Positions 16,420 to 25,378 of a stretch of 64,000 nucleotides of DNA are shown one piece after another. Location of the stretch: assembly GCA_026003335.1 (NCBI GenBank), contig BPHB01000001.1, forward strand, positions 890,591 to 954,590, read 5' to 3'. Under the pieces are notes generated by a model, which worked only from the letters and a program-made list of their open reading frames with translations, made no database searches and was not told the origin of the DNA. Positions within the stretch are counted from its first letter, which is position 1. Each line of letters starts with the position of its first letter. The DNA comes from Chitinophagales bacterium (GTDB taxonomy: Bacteria; Bacteroidota; Bacteroidia; Chitinophagales; CAIOSU01). Made by a program: the position numbers and the translations under genes.

Positions 16420-17483
16420 AAATAGCCCTCATTCATTTCAGAATAGCTCAGGTAGGCGGTCTGGAAACACGTCTGAAAAATTACCTGCACTATTTCACAC
16501 AGCGCGGAGATGAGGTAACCATTGTACACGCACGACAAGACATGCACATCCAGCTGCCCGATAGAGTACATCTGCATAAAATTAATTGCCGGTGGATACC
16601 CAAACCTCTGCGCATGTGGTGGTTTGGAAAACACAGTGCTTCTTTTCTACAACAATCGCAGTTTGACCTGAGCCTGTCACTGGGTCGCACACCCGGACAG
16701 CAATTATTGATTTGCCCCGGTACGCATATCGGCTATCTGCAGGCTATGCATATCCAGGTGCCTTCACCGGTTGACTACCTGAACATATATCTTGATCGCC
16801 AGGCATTTCGCACGTCCGGAATCATTCTTTCAGCTTCCCGGATGATTGCCCGGGAAGTAACCGGGCTCTACCGGATAGCTCAGGAAAAAGTGCAAACCCT
16901 CTATCCCCCTTCTGATCCGGATGTTTTCAACTTCTCCCTGCGCAGGCAGCGCCTGCAACTGCAACGTGCATTGGGTATTGCCCCGCATAAAAAAAGTTTT
17001 CTTTTCGTATCCTCAGGACATCAGCGGAAGGGACTTCCCCTCTTACTGCAGATTTTCAGTAGCCTGCGCAGCAAAGCTGTGCATCTGTATATTGCCGGAG
17101 CACCGGTTAAGTATAGGCTTCCGGATAATGTATCTTTTCTGGGCTTTACTCCCGACATGCAAAAGGTTTACCCGGCAGTAGATGCACTCATTCATCCGGC
17201 TGCCTATGAACCTTTCGGACAAATCGTGAGTGAAAGCCTCATGTGTGGCACACCGGTTATAGTGTCGCAAAAAACGGGGGCTGCCGAACTGGTTCAGCCG
17301 GATGAAGGGCTCGTTATCCCTTCGTTCAAACCTGCAGACTGGCAGCAAGCTATTGAGCGCTTTTGTGATATGCGGCTTACGGTAAAAGAAGGATTTGCGG
17401 AAAGAAACCGCTTAACACCGGCTCATCATCTGGGGGATATGCTGGAAATCTGGTCTAAGGCCAGAAGCCGGCAACTCATCTGA
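16416..17483 (+). CDS. Glycosyltransferase family 4 (GT-B)
   Basis: The 355-residue product has the N-terminal GT-B signature MKIALIHFRIAQVGGLETRL and the C-terminal donor-binding region of GT4 enzymes: VSSGHQRKGLPLLLQIF, VSFLGFTPDMQKVYPAVDA, HPAAYEPFGQIVSESLMCG and VSQKTGAAELV. The E-x7-E motif is present as EPFGQIVSE. It starts with GTG inside the end of the preceding GT2 gene (GTGA overlap), which points to translational coupling. Together they probably add successive sugars to one glycan. Retaining mechanism and nucleotide-sugar donor are family knowledge; specificity cannot be read. Confidence 0.9.
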   Translation: MKIALIHFRIAQVGGLETRLKNYLHYFTQRGDEVTIVHARQDMHIQLPDRVHLHKINCRWIPKPLRMWWFGKHSASFLQQSQFDLSLSLGRTPGQQLLICPGTHIGYLQAMHIQVPSPVDYLNIYLDRQAFRTSGIILSASRMIAREVTGLYRIAQEKVQTLYPPSDPDVFNFSLRRQRLQLQRALGIAPHKKSFLFVSSGHQRKGLPLLLQIFSSLRSKAVHLYIAGAPVKYRLPDNVSFLGFTPDMQKVYPAVDALIHPAAYEPFGQIVSESLMCGTPVIVSQKTGAAELVQPDEGLVIPSFKPADWQQAIERFCDMRLTVKEGFAERNRLTPAHHLGDMLEIWSKARSRQLI

Positions 17484-17501
17484 GCGATAAAACATCCTTT
17501 G

Positions 17502-17574
17502 AGCGGGAGACGGGACTCGAACCCGCGACCCTAACCTTGGCAAGGTTATGCTCTACCAGCTGAGCTACTCCCGC
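17502..17574 (-). tRNA. tRNA-Gly (GCC)
   Basis: The 73-nt cloverleaf has acceptor GCGGGAG/CTCCCGC, D-arm GCTC/GAGC, anticodon stem TAACC/GGTTA with loop TTGCCAA giving GCC, and T-arm GCGGG TTCGAGT CCCGT. CCA is not encoded. Confidence 0.97.
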
Positions 17575-17585
17575 AAAAAGCGCTG

Positions 17586-17598
17586 GCAAATATAACAA
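17586..17598 (-). promoter_or_regulatory. -7 element of the tRNA-Gly promoter
   Basis: On the minus strand the 13 bases read TTGTTATATTTGC, identical to the element before tRNA-Met at 11900-11912, with an exact TAnnTTTG box 12 bp before the mature tRNA. Confidence 0.65.
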
Positions 17599-17669
17599 AA
17601 TACTTACTCAACACCAGCATGTTTTTGCTTCTTTTGGGGCTCACCTTCGGAAAGCGCTATCGTGTGGTT

Positions 17670-18881
17670 TTAATGCAATGTATCCAGTGCTTCCCGGATG
17701 ATGTCAATACATTCTTCCAGTTGCACTTCATTAATAATTAAGGGCGGTGCGAAACGCACTTTGTCGCCATGCGTGGGTTTTGCCAGCAAGCCGTTTTCTT
17801 TCAATTGCAGGCAGAAATTCCACGCTACATTATTGTCTGCAAGAGTAATAGCATTCAACAAGCCCTTACCTCTGATTTCCCGCAGGGCAGGACTTTTTAT
17901 TGCGCGTAGCGCATTTCTGAATAGTTCGCCCATGCGAAAGGCATTTTCAGCCAGGTTTTCTTCACGGACAACGGCCAGTGCGGCCATAGCCACCTTACAG
18001 GCCAGTGGATTGCCGCCAAAGGTTGAACCATGTTCTCCAGGCCGCAGGGTAAGCATTACTTCATCATCAGACAAAACCGCAGAAACGGGCATCACGCCCC
18101 CACCCAGGGCTTTTCCCAAAATCAAAATGTCAGGTCGCACCTCCTCATAGTCACAGCACAGCAAACGTCCGGTTCGTCCCAAACCGGTTTGAATTTCATC
18201 GGCAATGAATAACACGTTGGCAGCCCGGCATAACTGCTGAGCCTGCTTTAAGTATCCCTCTGCCGGAACGAGCACTCCCGCCTCACCCTGAATGGGCTCC
18301 ACAATAAAACCAGCTACAGTAGGGTCGGTAAGTGCTTCCTGAAGGGCGGTGAGATCGTTGTATGGTATGACCACCAGCCCGGGCATATAAGGGCCAAAAT
18401 GCTTTCTGGCAGCTTCATCAGTTGAAGCAGAGATGATGGTTGTGGTGCGTCCATGAAAGTTATTTTCACAAAAAATCAGCTTAGCCTGGTTTTCAGGAAT
18501 GCCTTTCTTTTTATATCCCCACTTCCGCGCGAGCTTAATGGCTGTTTCCACGGCTTCGGCACCCGTATTCATGGGAAGTACCCGCTGATAACCGAAATAC
18601 TCACATATATATTGCTCAAAGACCCCCAGCATATCACTATGAAATGCCCGGGAGGTTAGGGTCAGACGCTCTGCCTGTTCACACAGAGCGCGGATAATTT
18701 TCGGATGGCAGTGCCCCTGATTTACCGCGGAATAGGCTGACAGAAAATCGTAGTATTTTTTGCCTTCCACATCCCACACGTGCACCCCGCGCCCTCGTGT
18801 AAGCACTACCGGTAGCGGATGATAGTTATATGCCCCATAACGCTCTTCCAGCGCAATAGCAGATAAAGAAGCAGTTTCCAT
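17670..18881 (-). CDS. rocD: Ornithine aminotransferase
   Basis: This PLP enzyme interconverts ornithine and glutamate semialdehyde, linking arginine and proline metabolism. The N-terminus [18 protein letters not shown] is diagnostic for ornithine aminotransferase within the class III family. Further motifs are [63 protein letters not shown] and the PLP lysine in [16 protein letters not shown]. The ATG at 18881 ([16 protein letters not shown]) gives about 403 residues, the family length; an in-frame start at 18914 would add 11 residues. It is the last of three same-strand genes with glmM and the cysteine desulfurase, although the gap before it is 70 bp. Confidence 0.95.
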   Translation of the reverse strand: METASLSAIALEERYGAYNYHPLPVVLTRGRGVHVWDVEGKKYYDFLSAYSAVNQGHCHPKIIRALCEQAERLTLTSRAFHSDMLGVFEQYICEYFGYQRVLPMNTGAEAVETAIKLARKWGYKKKGIPENQAKLIFCENNFHGRTTTIISASTDEAARKHFGPYMPGLVVIPYNDLTALQEALTDPTVAGFIVEPIQGEAGVLVPAEGYLKQAQQLCRAANVLFIADEIQTGLGRTGRLLCCDYEEVRPDILILGKALGGGVMPVSAVLSDDEVMLTLRPGEHGSTFGGNPLACKVAMAALAVVREENLAENAFRMGELFRNALRAIKSPALREIRGKGLLNAITLADNNVAWNFCLQLKENGLLAKPTHGDKVRFAPPLIINEVQLEECIDIIREALDTLH

Positions 18882-18950
18882 ATTGCTTAAAGTTAACAGT
18901 ATGCCCTTATTCAACGCGATTCAATTAAACCCTGACGGCTAAACCAACTG

Positions 18951-20072
18951 TCAAGGTCTGATTATTTCTTTGAGCTTTTCAATGGTATAATCCATTTCCT
19001 CGGTGGTATTATACCGGGAGAAAGAGAAACGTACTCCTTCATACCGATCCGTAACACCAAGGGCTGCAAGCACATGTGATCCGACATCTGACCCGGAAGA
19101 GCAGGCACTGCCTGCGGAGGCTGAAACGCCATGAATATCCAGATTAAATACCAGCATGCCGGAATCCTGTTTTCTGGGGAATCCGATATTCAACACGGTA
19201 TATAAACTGTTTTCTGCTTCATTACCATGCACCCGTATGTCGGGAAAATGTTGCCTTAGCTTTTCGAGAAAATATTTTTTTAAACCGCTGATATGCCTAC
19301 GGTCTTCCTCCAGTCTGGCGTAAGCCAGAGACATTGCTTTTTCCATTCCCACAATGCCGGGTAAATTTTCCGTGCCGGCCCGCATGTTACGCTCCTGAGC
19401 TCCCCCATGCAGGAGCGGACGCAGCATAGAGTCGCTGCGGATATAGGCAAACCCCACTCCTTTAGGTCCGTGAAACTTATGAGCCGACCCGCTAATGAAG
19501 TGAACATGCACTGCCTGCAGGTCAATCGGATAATGTGCAACCGTTTGCACAGTGTCGGAAAAGAACAGGGCTCCGTGTTGTTTGCATAGTTCGCCTACCC
19601 TGGCGATGTTGGTAATAGTGCCGATTTCATTATTGGCGTGCATCAGGCAAACCAGAGTCTTATGCTGATTTTTCAGCAGTTGCTCCAGTGATTCATACAA
19701 AATGTTCCCATGCTCGTCAAGCTCCACATAATCAATCTTCAGGCGTCTGAACAACGATTCAGCAGTATGCAACACACAATGGTGTTCCATTTTTGAGGTG
19801 ATGATACGGGAAACTCCCAGATGGTGCACAGCCTGATAAATAATTAGGTTGGCTGTTTCGGTACCTCCTGAGGTGAAAAAGATTTCTGCCGGTGCTGCAT
19901 GAAGTAATCCGGCAATGGTTTTTCGGGCTTTCTCCAATGCAGCCCTGGCCGCCCGTCCATGTGCATGAATGGATGACGGATTCCCGTAATGCTCCGTAAA
20001 GTAAGGCATCATAGCCTCAACTACTTCCGGAGCCACAGGCGTGGTAGCGGCATTATCCAGATACACCCGCAT
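18951..20072 (-). CDS. Cysteine desulfurase (NifS/IscS family)
   Basis: This PLP enzyme takes sulfur from cysteine as a persulfide for Fe-S cluster or tRNA thiolation pathways. It begins MRVYLDNAATTPVAPEVVEA. The PLP lysine lies in ISGSAHKFHGPKGVGFAY, and the catalytic cysteine in SAGSACSSGSDVGSHVL. The cysteine loop is long, as in the group I NifS/IscS enzymes. Length (373) is normal. No iscU or scaffold gene is adjacent; glmM lies 15 bp upstream, so co-transcription with it is likely. Whether it serves Fe-S or tRNA modification cannot be told from the sequence. Confidence 0.95.
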   Translation of the reverse strand: MRVYLDNAATTPVAPEVVEAMMPYFTEHYGNPSSIHAHGRAARAALEKARKTIAGLLHAAPAEIFFTSGGTETANLIIYQAVHHLGVSRIITSKMEHHCVLHTAESLFRRLKIDYVELDEHGNILYESLEQLLKNQHKTLVCLMHANNEIGTITNIARVGELCKQHGALFFSDTVQTVAHYPIDLQAVHVHFISGSAHKFHGPKGVGFAYIRSDSMLRPLLHGGAQERNMRAGTENLPGIVGMEKAMSLAYARLEEDRRHISGLKKYFLEKLRQHFPDIRVHGNEAENSLYTVLNIGFPRKQDSGMLVFNLDIHGVSASAGSACSSGSDVGSHVLAALGVTDRYEGVRFSFSRYNTTEEMDYTIEKLKEIIRP

Positions 20073-20087
20073 GATTGTTATCCCTCT

Positions 20088-21482
20088 TCAGGATTGTGCT
20101 TGCTTTGACAACTCTCCTATTTCTTTCATTATCCGCTGCGCTATACTTTCAGCAGTAGTTAAATTCTTGCTTTCGGTATAGATACGTAAAATGGGTTCTG
20201 TATTGGATTTGCGGAGGTGAATCCAATGATCATCAAAATCAATCTTTAACCCGTCAATGGTCGCATGTGGATACTTTTTGTATTTTTCCTGCATCTTTAG
20301 AAGAACCCGGTCAATGTCCACAGCGGGATTCAGTTCAATTTTATTTTTAGACATGTAATAGTTAGGATATTCGGCACGCAGCATGGAAACGGTTTTACCC
20401 GACCTGGCCAGATGACTGAGAAACAAGGCAATGCCCACCAACGCATCGCGGCCATAATGTAATTCAGGATAGATAATGCCTCCATTGCCTTCTCCTCCTA
20501 TCACCGCCTTTACTTTTTTCATCATCTCTACCACATGCACTTCTCCTACGGCAGCACTGTGATGCTTTACTTTGCGTTTTTCGGCAACGTCACGTAATGC
20601 TCTGGTTGAAGAAAGGTTGCTCACGGTATCGCCCTTCTTGTGCTGCAACACATAATCCGCTACGGCCACAAGGGTATATTCTTCGCCAAAAGGGCTGCCG
20701 TCTTCCATTATCAGGGCAAGGCGGTCCACATCAGGATCAACGGCAATGCCCAAATCGGCTTTTTGTTTTTTTACCATCTTGCTTATTTCCAGCAGATGCT
20801 CCGGAAGAGGTTCGGGATTGTGCGGAAAGCGTCCATCAGGCTCACAATACAATTCTACAATTTGCTCCACTCCGAGTGCACGGAGCAGTTTTGGTACGGC
20901 TATGCCTCCGGAAGAGTTGACCGCATCTACAACTATTTTAAAATTTCTTTTGCGGATAGCCTCTGTATCTACCAGGGAAAGAGCAAGAATTTTTTGTATG
21001 TGGATTTCCAGGTAGTGATTTTTTATTTCCAGACCACCCAATTCATTGACTGGCACAAAGTGAAACTGCCCTTTATCTGCTATTTGAAGAATTTCCTGTC
21101 CGTCAGCAGCTGACACAAACTCTCCTTTCTCGTTGAGTAGTTTCAGGGCATTCCATTCTTTAGGATTATGGCTTGCGGTGATGATAATACCTCCAGCGGC
21201 TTTTTCTTCCGGAATGGCAATTTCCACCGTAGGCGTAGTGGACAGATCCAGGTCAATGACATGCAGCCCGCAGCCCTGTAAGGCTCCAGCCACGAGCTGT
21301 TTTACCATGGGTCCGGACAAACGGGCATCACGACCAATAACCACCTTTCTGCTTTTTGCACGTTTACGCAGCCAGGTGCCAAAAGCCGATGTATATTTCA
21401 CAATATCAGGCGGAGTAAGTGCTTCGCCTGCAGTACCTCCGATAGTTCCTCTGATTCCCGAGATAGATTTTATCAGTGTCAA
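20088..21482 (-). CDS. glmM: Phosphoglucosamine mutase
   Basis: GlmM converts glucosamine 6-phosphate to glucosamine 1-phosphate for peptidoglycan and LPS precursors. The phosphoserine loop is TASHNPKEWNALKLL, the metal loop DPDVDRLALIMEDG, the sugar-binding loop GGEGNGGIIYPE and the C-terminal phosphate loop RKSNTEPILRIYTES. The N-terminus SISGIRGTIGG is usual. Among alpha-D-phosphohexomutases the Bacteroidota enzymes with these loops are annotated as GlmM; a phosphomannomutase role cannot be excluded. It precedes the cysteine desulfurase gene by 15 bp. Confidence 0.88.
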   Translation of the reverse strand: MTLIKSISGIRGTIGGTAGEALTPPDIVKYTSAFGTWLRKRAKSRKVVIGRDARLSGPMVKQLVAGALQGCGLHVIDLDLSTTPTVEIAIPEEKAAGGIIITASHNPKEWNALKLLNEKGEFVSAADGQEILQIADKGQFHFVPVNELGGLEIKNHYLEIHIQKILALSLVDTEAIRKRNFKIVVDAVNSSGGIAVPKLLRALGVEQIVELYCEPDGRFPHNPEPLPEHLLEISKMVKKQKADLGIAVDPDVDRLALIMEDGSPFGEEYTLVAVADYVLQHKKGDTVSNLSSTRALRDVAEKRKVKHHSAAVGEVHVVEMMKKVKAVIGGEGNGGIIYPELHYGRDALVGIALFLSHLARSGKTVSMLRAEYPNYYMSKNKIELNPAVDIDRVLLKMQEKYKKYPHATIDGLKIDFDDHWIHLRKSNTEPILRIYTESKNLTTAESIAQRIMKEIGELSKQAQS

Positions 21483-21563
21483 GTTTCCTTATTTTTGCGA
21501 GGCTAAATTAGTATCGGCTGCAAGTTTAAAACAATCTTCGTCATTATATAAATATCGGCTGTT

Positions 21564-22298
21564 GTGGAGAAAGACTGGTACGAAACATGGTTTCATTCCC
21601 CTTACTATGAAGCGCTTTATTATCATCGTGATGAAACCGAAGCGCGGGTGTTTATTGATGCCCTTGTTGCATTTTTGAAGCCCGCTCCGCAATCACGCAT
21701 ACTGGATCTGGCCTGTGGCAGCGGACGCCATGCTGTTTACCTGGCTTCCCTCGGCTACCAGGTAACCGGCATTGACCTTTCCGCAGAACTGATTGAAAAA
21801 GCGCGCAGCTCTGAAAGCGACAAGCTGGAGTTTTTTGTTCACGACATGCGAAACGAGTTCAGAATAAACTTTTATAACTATATCCTGAATCTTTTTACCA
21901 GTTTCGGCTATTTTAAATCCGACCATGATCATAAACGTGTTTTGAAAAATATTTTTCTGGGACTGAAAAGCGGGGGGCGCTTTGTGCTGGATTTTTTCAA
22001 TACCGTGAAATTAAGCCGCACCCTGGTAAAACATGAGAACAAACACATCGGAAAAGTGCAGTTTGATATTCAACGCAGCCTGGAAAAGGGTTTCGTTATA
22101 AAGACAATCAAAGTTGTGCACAACGGTCAAACATACAATTACCTGGAACGGGTGCGCGCCTTCACTCCGGTTGAACTGCTTCGGCTCATATCAGAATCCG
22201 GACTTGTGGTGGAGGAGCAATTCGGCTCCTATGACCTGCAGCCTTATGTTCCGCAATCGTCAGACAGACTGATTATCATCGCACGCAAACCGGAATGA
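21564..22298 (+). CDS. Class I SAM-dependent methyltransferase
   Basis: The 244-residue cytoplasmic protein has the S-adenosylmethionine motif ILDLACGSGRHAVYLASLG followed by the acidic strand VTGIDLS, and motif regions FVHDMRNEF and NLFTSFGYF. The C-terminal part (QFGSYDLQPYVPQSSDRL) is the pattern of the small cyclopropane/ubiquinone-type class I enzymes with unknown substrate. It starts with GTG or an adjacent codon at 21564 and overlaps the next gene by 4 bp. The genes are divergent from glmM by about 80 bp. Substrate is unknown. Confidence 0.85.
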   Translation: MEKDWYETWFHSPYYEALYYHRDETEARVFIDALVAFLKPAPQSRILDLACGSGRHAVYLASLGYQVTGIDLSAELIEKARSSESDKLEFFVHDMRNEFRINFYNYILNLFTSFGYFKSDHDHKRVLKNIFLGLKSGGRFVLDFFNTVKLSRTLVKHENKHIGKVQFDIQRSLEKGFVIKTIKVVHNGQTYNYLERVRAFTPVELLRLISESGLVVEEQFGSYDLQPYVPQSSDRLIIIARKPE

Positions 22299-22861
22299 CA
22301 GACTGGCTCCTTCAACTGGATAAAGAGCTTTTTACATGTATCAATGTAAAATGGACGTCTCCCTTGCTGGATTCGGTGTTGCCCTGGATGAGAAACAAAT
22401 ATGTGTGGGCCCCTCTCTATCTGTTTATAGGCAGTTTTTTATTACTGAATTATCATAAAAAGGGACTACTGATCAGCATTTATCTCGCTTTGACGGTTTT
22501 ACTGTGTGATCAGATCAGCAGCGATCTGATTAAGCCCTTGCTGGCTCGTCCCCGCCCGTGTCATCATACGGAGTGGCTGGAAGAAATACGCGTTTTGGTG
22601 AGCTGTGGCACCGGCTATAGCTTTGTATCCTCGCATGCAACGAACCATTTTGGTGTGGCCCTGTTTCTTGGGCTATTGCTAAAGAAAAAATTCAGCTGGG
22701 TACTGCCTGTCGGGCTGATCTGGGCACTGCTTATTGCCTACAGTCAAATATATGTGGGGGTGCATTATCCGCTGGATATTGCGGGTGGCGCACTGTTGGG
22801 TGCCGCTATCGGTTCCCTGATGTATGGTATGGTTTACCGACATTTAAAAGGCGATTTTTAA
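22295..22861 (+). CDS. PAP2-type phosphatase, membrane-bound
   Basis: The 188-residue protein has five or six hydrophobic segments and the three PAP2 motifs: KPLLARPRP, SSHATNHFG with the first histidine, and SQIYVGVHYPLDIAGG with the second. The usual arginine of motif 3 is replaced by glutamine (SQ instead of SR), while the second histidine is kept. Family members dephosphorylate lipid pyrophosphates such as undecaprenyl pyrophosphate or phosphatidylglycerophosphate, on the periplasmic side. The start overlaps the methyltransferase stop (ATGA), indicating coupling. Confidence 0.88.
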   Translation: MTDWLLQLDKELFTCINVKWTSPLLDSVLPWMRNKYVWAPLYLFIGSFLLLNYHKKGLLISIYLALTVLLCDQISSDLIKPLLARPRPCHHTEWLEEIRVLVSCGTGYSFVSSHATNHFGVALFLGLLLKKKFSWVLPVGLIWALLIAYSQIYVGVHYPLDIAGGALLGAAIGSLMYGMVYRHLKGDF

Positions 22862-22903
22862 TATTTTAGCGCCAACTCTTAACTCTGAAAAAAACTTCCC
22901 TGT

Positions 22904-23683
22904 ATGCAGTTTGAGTATATTCTTGTTGAACCCGAATATGAAAAACACATCGCGCTGGTCCGTTTTAACCGGCCTAATGAACTGAATGCCCTCAATCGCA
23001 AGCTGATGAGTGAACTGCGGGATGCATTAAAAATGCTGGATGATGACGAAGAGGTGCGCGTCATTATTCTCACGGGCAATGCACGTGCTTTTGCTGCAGG
23101 AGCCGACATAAAAGAAATGGCCGACAAGTCAGCAATTGACATGGTGAAGATAGACCAGTTTTCCACCTGGGATCAGATTAAAAAAACCAAAAAACCCATC
23201 ATAGCTGCCGTTTCTGGCTTTGCGCTGGGCGGAGGTTGCGAACTGGCCATGACCTGCGATATGATTATTGCTTCGGAAACGGCTCAGTTTGGACAGCCGG
23301 AAATTAAAATCGGTGTCATACCCGGAGCCGGAGGCACGCAGCGCCTGACGCATGCGGTAGGAAAAGTTAAGGCTATGGAAATGGTTTTGACCGGTAAATT
23401 TATTTCTGCAGAAGAAGCGTTGCGGTGGGGTCTTATCAATAAGGTAGTACCTGCCGAACTCTATCTGGATGAGGCAGTGAAGCTTGCCCGCGACATTGCC
23501 GCAATGTCTCCGATTGCGGTAAGACTTGCCAAAGAAGCAGTGTTGCAATCGTTTAACTCAAGCCTGGATGAAGGGCTTGCCTTTGAAAGAAAAAACTTTT
23601 ACATGCTCTTTGCTTCGGAAGACCAGAAGGAAGGCATGCAGGCATTTATTGAAAAACGCAAACCGCAATTTAAGGGACGATAG
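22904..23683 (+). CDS. Enoyl-CoA hydratase
   Basis: A crotonase of 259 residues that adds water to trans-2-enoyl-CoA. Both catalytic glutamates are present, in GGGCELAMTCDMI and FGQPEIKIGVIPGAGGTQRL. The oxyanion hole strand AFAAGADIKEM is also typical. It is a full-length, catalytically complete hydratase, in contrast to the paralogue at 26730. It starts 42 bp after the PAP2 gene. A role in beta-oxidation or branched-chain amino acid degradation is inferred. Confidence 0.93.
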   Translation: MQFEYILVEPEYEKHIALVRFNRPNELNALNRKLMSELRDALKMLDDDEEVRVIILTGNARAFAAGADIKEMADKSAIDMVKIDQFSTWDQIKKTKKPIIAAVSGFALGGGCELAMTCDMIIASETAQFGQPEIKIGVIPGAGGTQRLTHAVGKVKAMEMVLTGKFISAEEALRWGLINKVVPAELYLDEAVKLARDIAAMSPIAVRLAKEAVLQSFNSSLDEGLAFERKNFYMLFASEDQKEGMQAFIEKRKPQFKGR

Positions 23684-23739
23684 CATTTTTCCGGGCTGCT
23701 TCAACAGGTTCGGCCTGGAGATAACCGGAGTGGTAATAG

Positions 23740-23934
23740 CTAAAATACATTCCAGAGTCCCTTGGCAACCAGATAAGGAATGAGTATATAAAGAATGGAA
23801 TCACGGATCAAATAATATAAAAACAGGATAACCAACAGTCTCCATCCGCCTTTTTTAATCAGTCCTTTGATTCCTTCCTGACGATATATCTCTTTATATC
23901 GTTGAACCCATTTTGGTGTAAAAAATCTACGCAT
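23740..23934 (-). CDS. Small membrane protein, 64 residues
   Basis: The product has a basic N-terminal half (FTPKWVQRYKEIYRQEGIKG, then LIKKGGW) and one hydrophobic segment (RLLVILFLYYLIRDSILYIL) that could be one long or two short membrane helices. The composition is protein-like and the frame is not antisense to another gene. Similar short proteins with a YKEIYR-x-EG core occur widely in Bacteroidota to my knowledge, but no function is known. Confidence 0.65.
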   Translation of the reverse strand: MRRFFTPKWVQRYKEIYRQEGIKGLIKKGGWRLLVILFLYYLIRDSILYILIPYLVAKGLWNVF

Positions 23935-24028
23935 GCATTATTATCCGGAAAATAATTGTCCTTTACAATAACTCTGCAAAAATACCGGATAATAAGCCGC
24001 CTGTCGGGGATAAACATGTGCCAATACC

Positions 24029-24036
24029 TAACTTTG
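24029..24036 (+). promoter_or_regulatory. TAACTTTG -7 box before the radical SAM gene
   Basis: An exact TAnnTTTG match ends 5 bp before the ATG at 24042. This favours 24042 as start and a leaderless transcript over the GTG at 24018, which would lie upstream of the transcription start. Confidence 0.5.
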
Positions 24037-24041
24037 CTGAA

Positions 24042-25361
24042 ATGAAAAACGGCAAACACCCATCCAGAGTACCTTACATGGTTTATGCCGATGAGAAGGG
24101 GCGCATTCGGGAAAACCCTCTTTATGAAGCAGTGGGGCGCAGCGGGAAAAACATCTACAGGCTCCGGCCCTCTGATTTTATTGAGCTACCCGAAGGCAGT
24201 GAGCTTTTTTTTCTTCCGGGGCGTACACCTCTTGGCTATAATAAACAAACCCGTAAAATAGAGTCCTCTCCTGCGGGAGTAGCTGTAGCCGCTTTTATTG
24301 CACCCGCGCACACCCAAACTTTTCTCTCTGCCTATGCCTCTTCAGCGGAAGCACCGGTGTTGCCTCTGTATGCCTACACTGCTGCAGGTTGGCTGAATGG
24401 TAAATTTTATGTCACCGCTCTGCGTGTGGATTCTGATATCCGCCAGGATGTAAACCAATTCAGGCTCTCCACGATACAAAGGCAGGTGGCATTGTTCCGG
24501 AAAAAATATCCCGACAACAGGCTGGTAGATCACCTGGCAACAAACTGCGCCCTTAGCTATCATTGCCGGGCTGCACAGAATTACTTTCTCAACCGCTGGG
24601 AATGTCCGTTGCCGGTTTCTCCGGCCTGCAATGCAGAATGTATCGGCTGCATCTCCCTGCAGCCTGAAGAACATCCCGTATCATCGGCTCACTTCCGGCT
24701 GAAATACTCTCCTTCCGCTGAAGAAATAGCGGAAATAGCCATTGACCATCTGAACACGGCTACCAATCCTATTGTAAGCTTTGGACAGGGATGCGAAGGA
24801 GAGCCTTTGCTGGTTTGGGAAACGCTACGGGAGGCTATTTATCTCATCAGAAAAAAAACACAAAAAGGAATTATCAATCTCAATACCAATGGCAGCCGTC
24901 CACAGGCAGTGAAAGAACTCTGCCGGGCAGGTCTTCAAAGTATTCGGGTAAGTATGAACAGCGCTCAGCCGGAATGGTACACCCGTTACTATCTGCCACG
25001 CAATTACAACTTTGATGATGTGAAGGCTTCCATAAGCGTGGTGCGCAGTTTTGGGGGCTGGGCATCCATTAATTATTTTACATATCCCGGCCTCACTGAC
25101 AGCCAGGAAGAATACTATGCTTTGCGCAAGCTGATTCGGGAAACCGACCTGTCCATGATTCAGTGGCGCAATTTCAATATTGACCCTGACTGGTACCTCA
25201 AAAAGACCGGTATTGAACCCGGTGGTGCTCCGCTGGGAATACCCCGCATGATGCAGTTATTGAAAAAAGAATTCCCCCGTCTGCGATATGGATACTTCAA
25301 TCCTTACTTTCCAGCGCAAAGCAATAACAAAAAAATTTATCCTGCCGCACAAGGGAGCTGA
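24042..25361 (+). CDS. Radical SAM protein with long N-terminal domain
   Basis: The 4Fe-4S binding motif CNAECIGC (C-x3-C-x2-C) stands at residue about 196, unusually deep in the chain. Before it lies a domain of about 190 residues that starts MKNGKHPSRVPYMVYADEKG and looks beta-rich. After it come radical SAM barrel features: the GQGCEGEPLLVWETL segment (a GGE-type SAM-binding strand), INLNTNGSRPQAVKEL and SIRVSMNSAQPEWY. This is a catalytic-type radical SAM enzyme, but the substrate is unknown. It stands alone, divergent from the small membrane protein and convergent with a T9SS gene. Confidence 0.87.
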   Translation: MKNGKHPSRVPYMVYADEKGRIRENPLYEAVGRSGKNIYRLRPSDFIELPEGSELFFLPGRTPLGYNKQTRKIESSPAGVAVAAFIAPAHTQTFLSAYASSAEAPVLPLYAYTAAGWLNGKFYVTALRVDSDIRQDVNQFRLSTIQRQVALFRKKYPDNRLVDHLATNCALSYHCRAAQNYFLNRWECPLPVSPACNAECIGCISLQPEEHPVSSAHFRLKYSPSAEEIAEIAIDHLNTATNPIVSFGQGCEGEPLLVWETLREAIYLIRKKTQKGIINLNTNGSRPQAVKELCRAGLQSIRVSMNSAQPEWYTRYYLPRNYNFDDVKASISVVRSFGGWASINYFTYPGLTDSQEEYYALRKLIRETDLSMIQWRNFNIDPDWYLKKTGIEPGGAPLGIPRMMQLLKKEFPRLRYGYFNPYFPAQSNNKKIYPAAQGS

Positions 25362-25378
25362 TGCTCCGGCTTTGCTGC

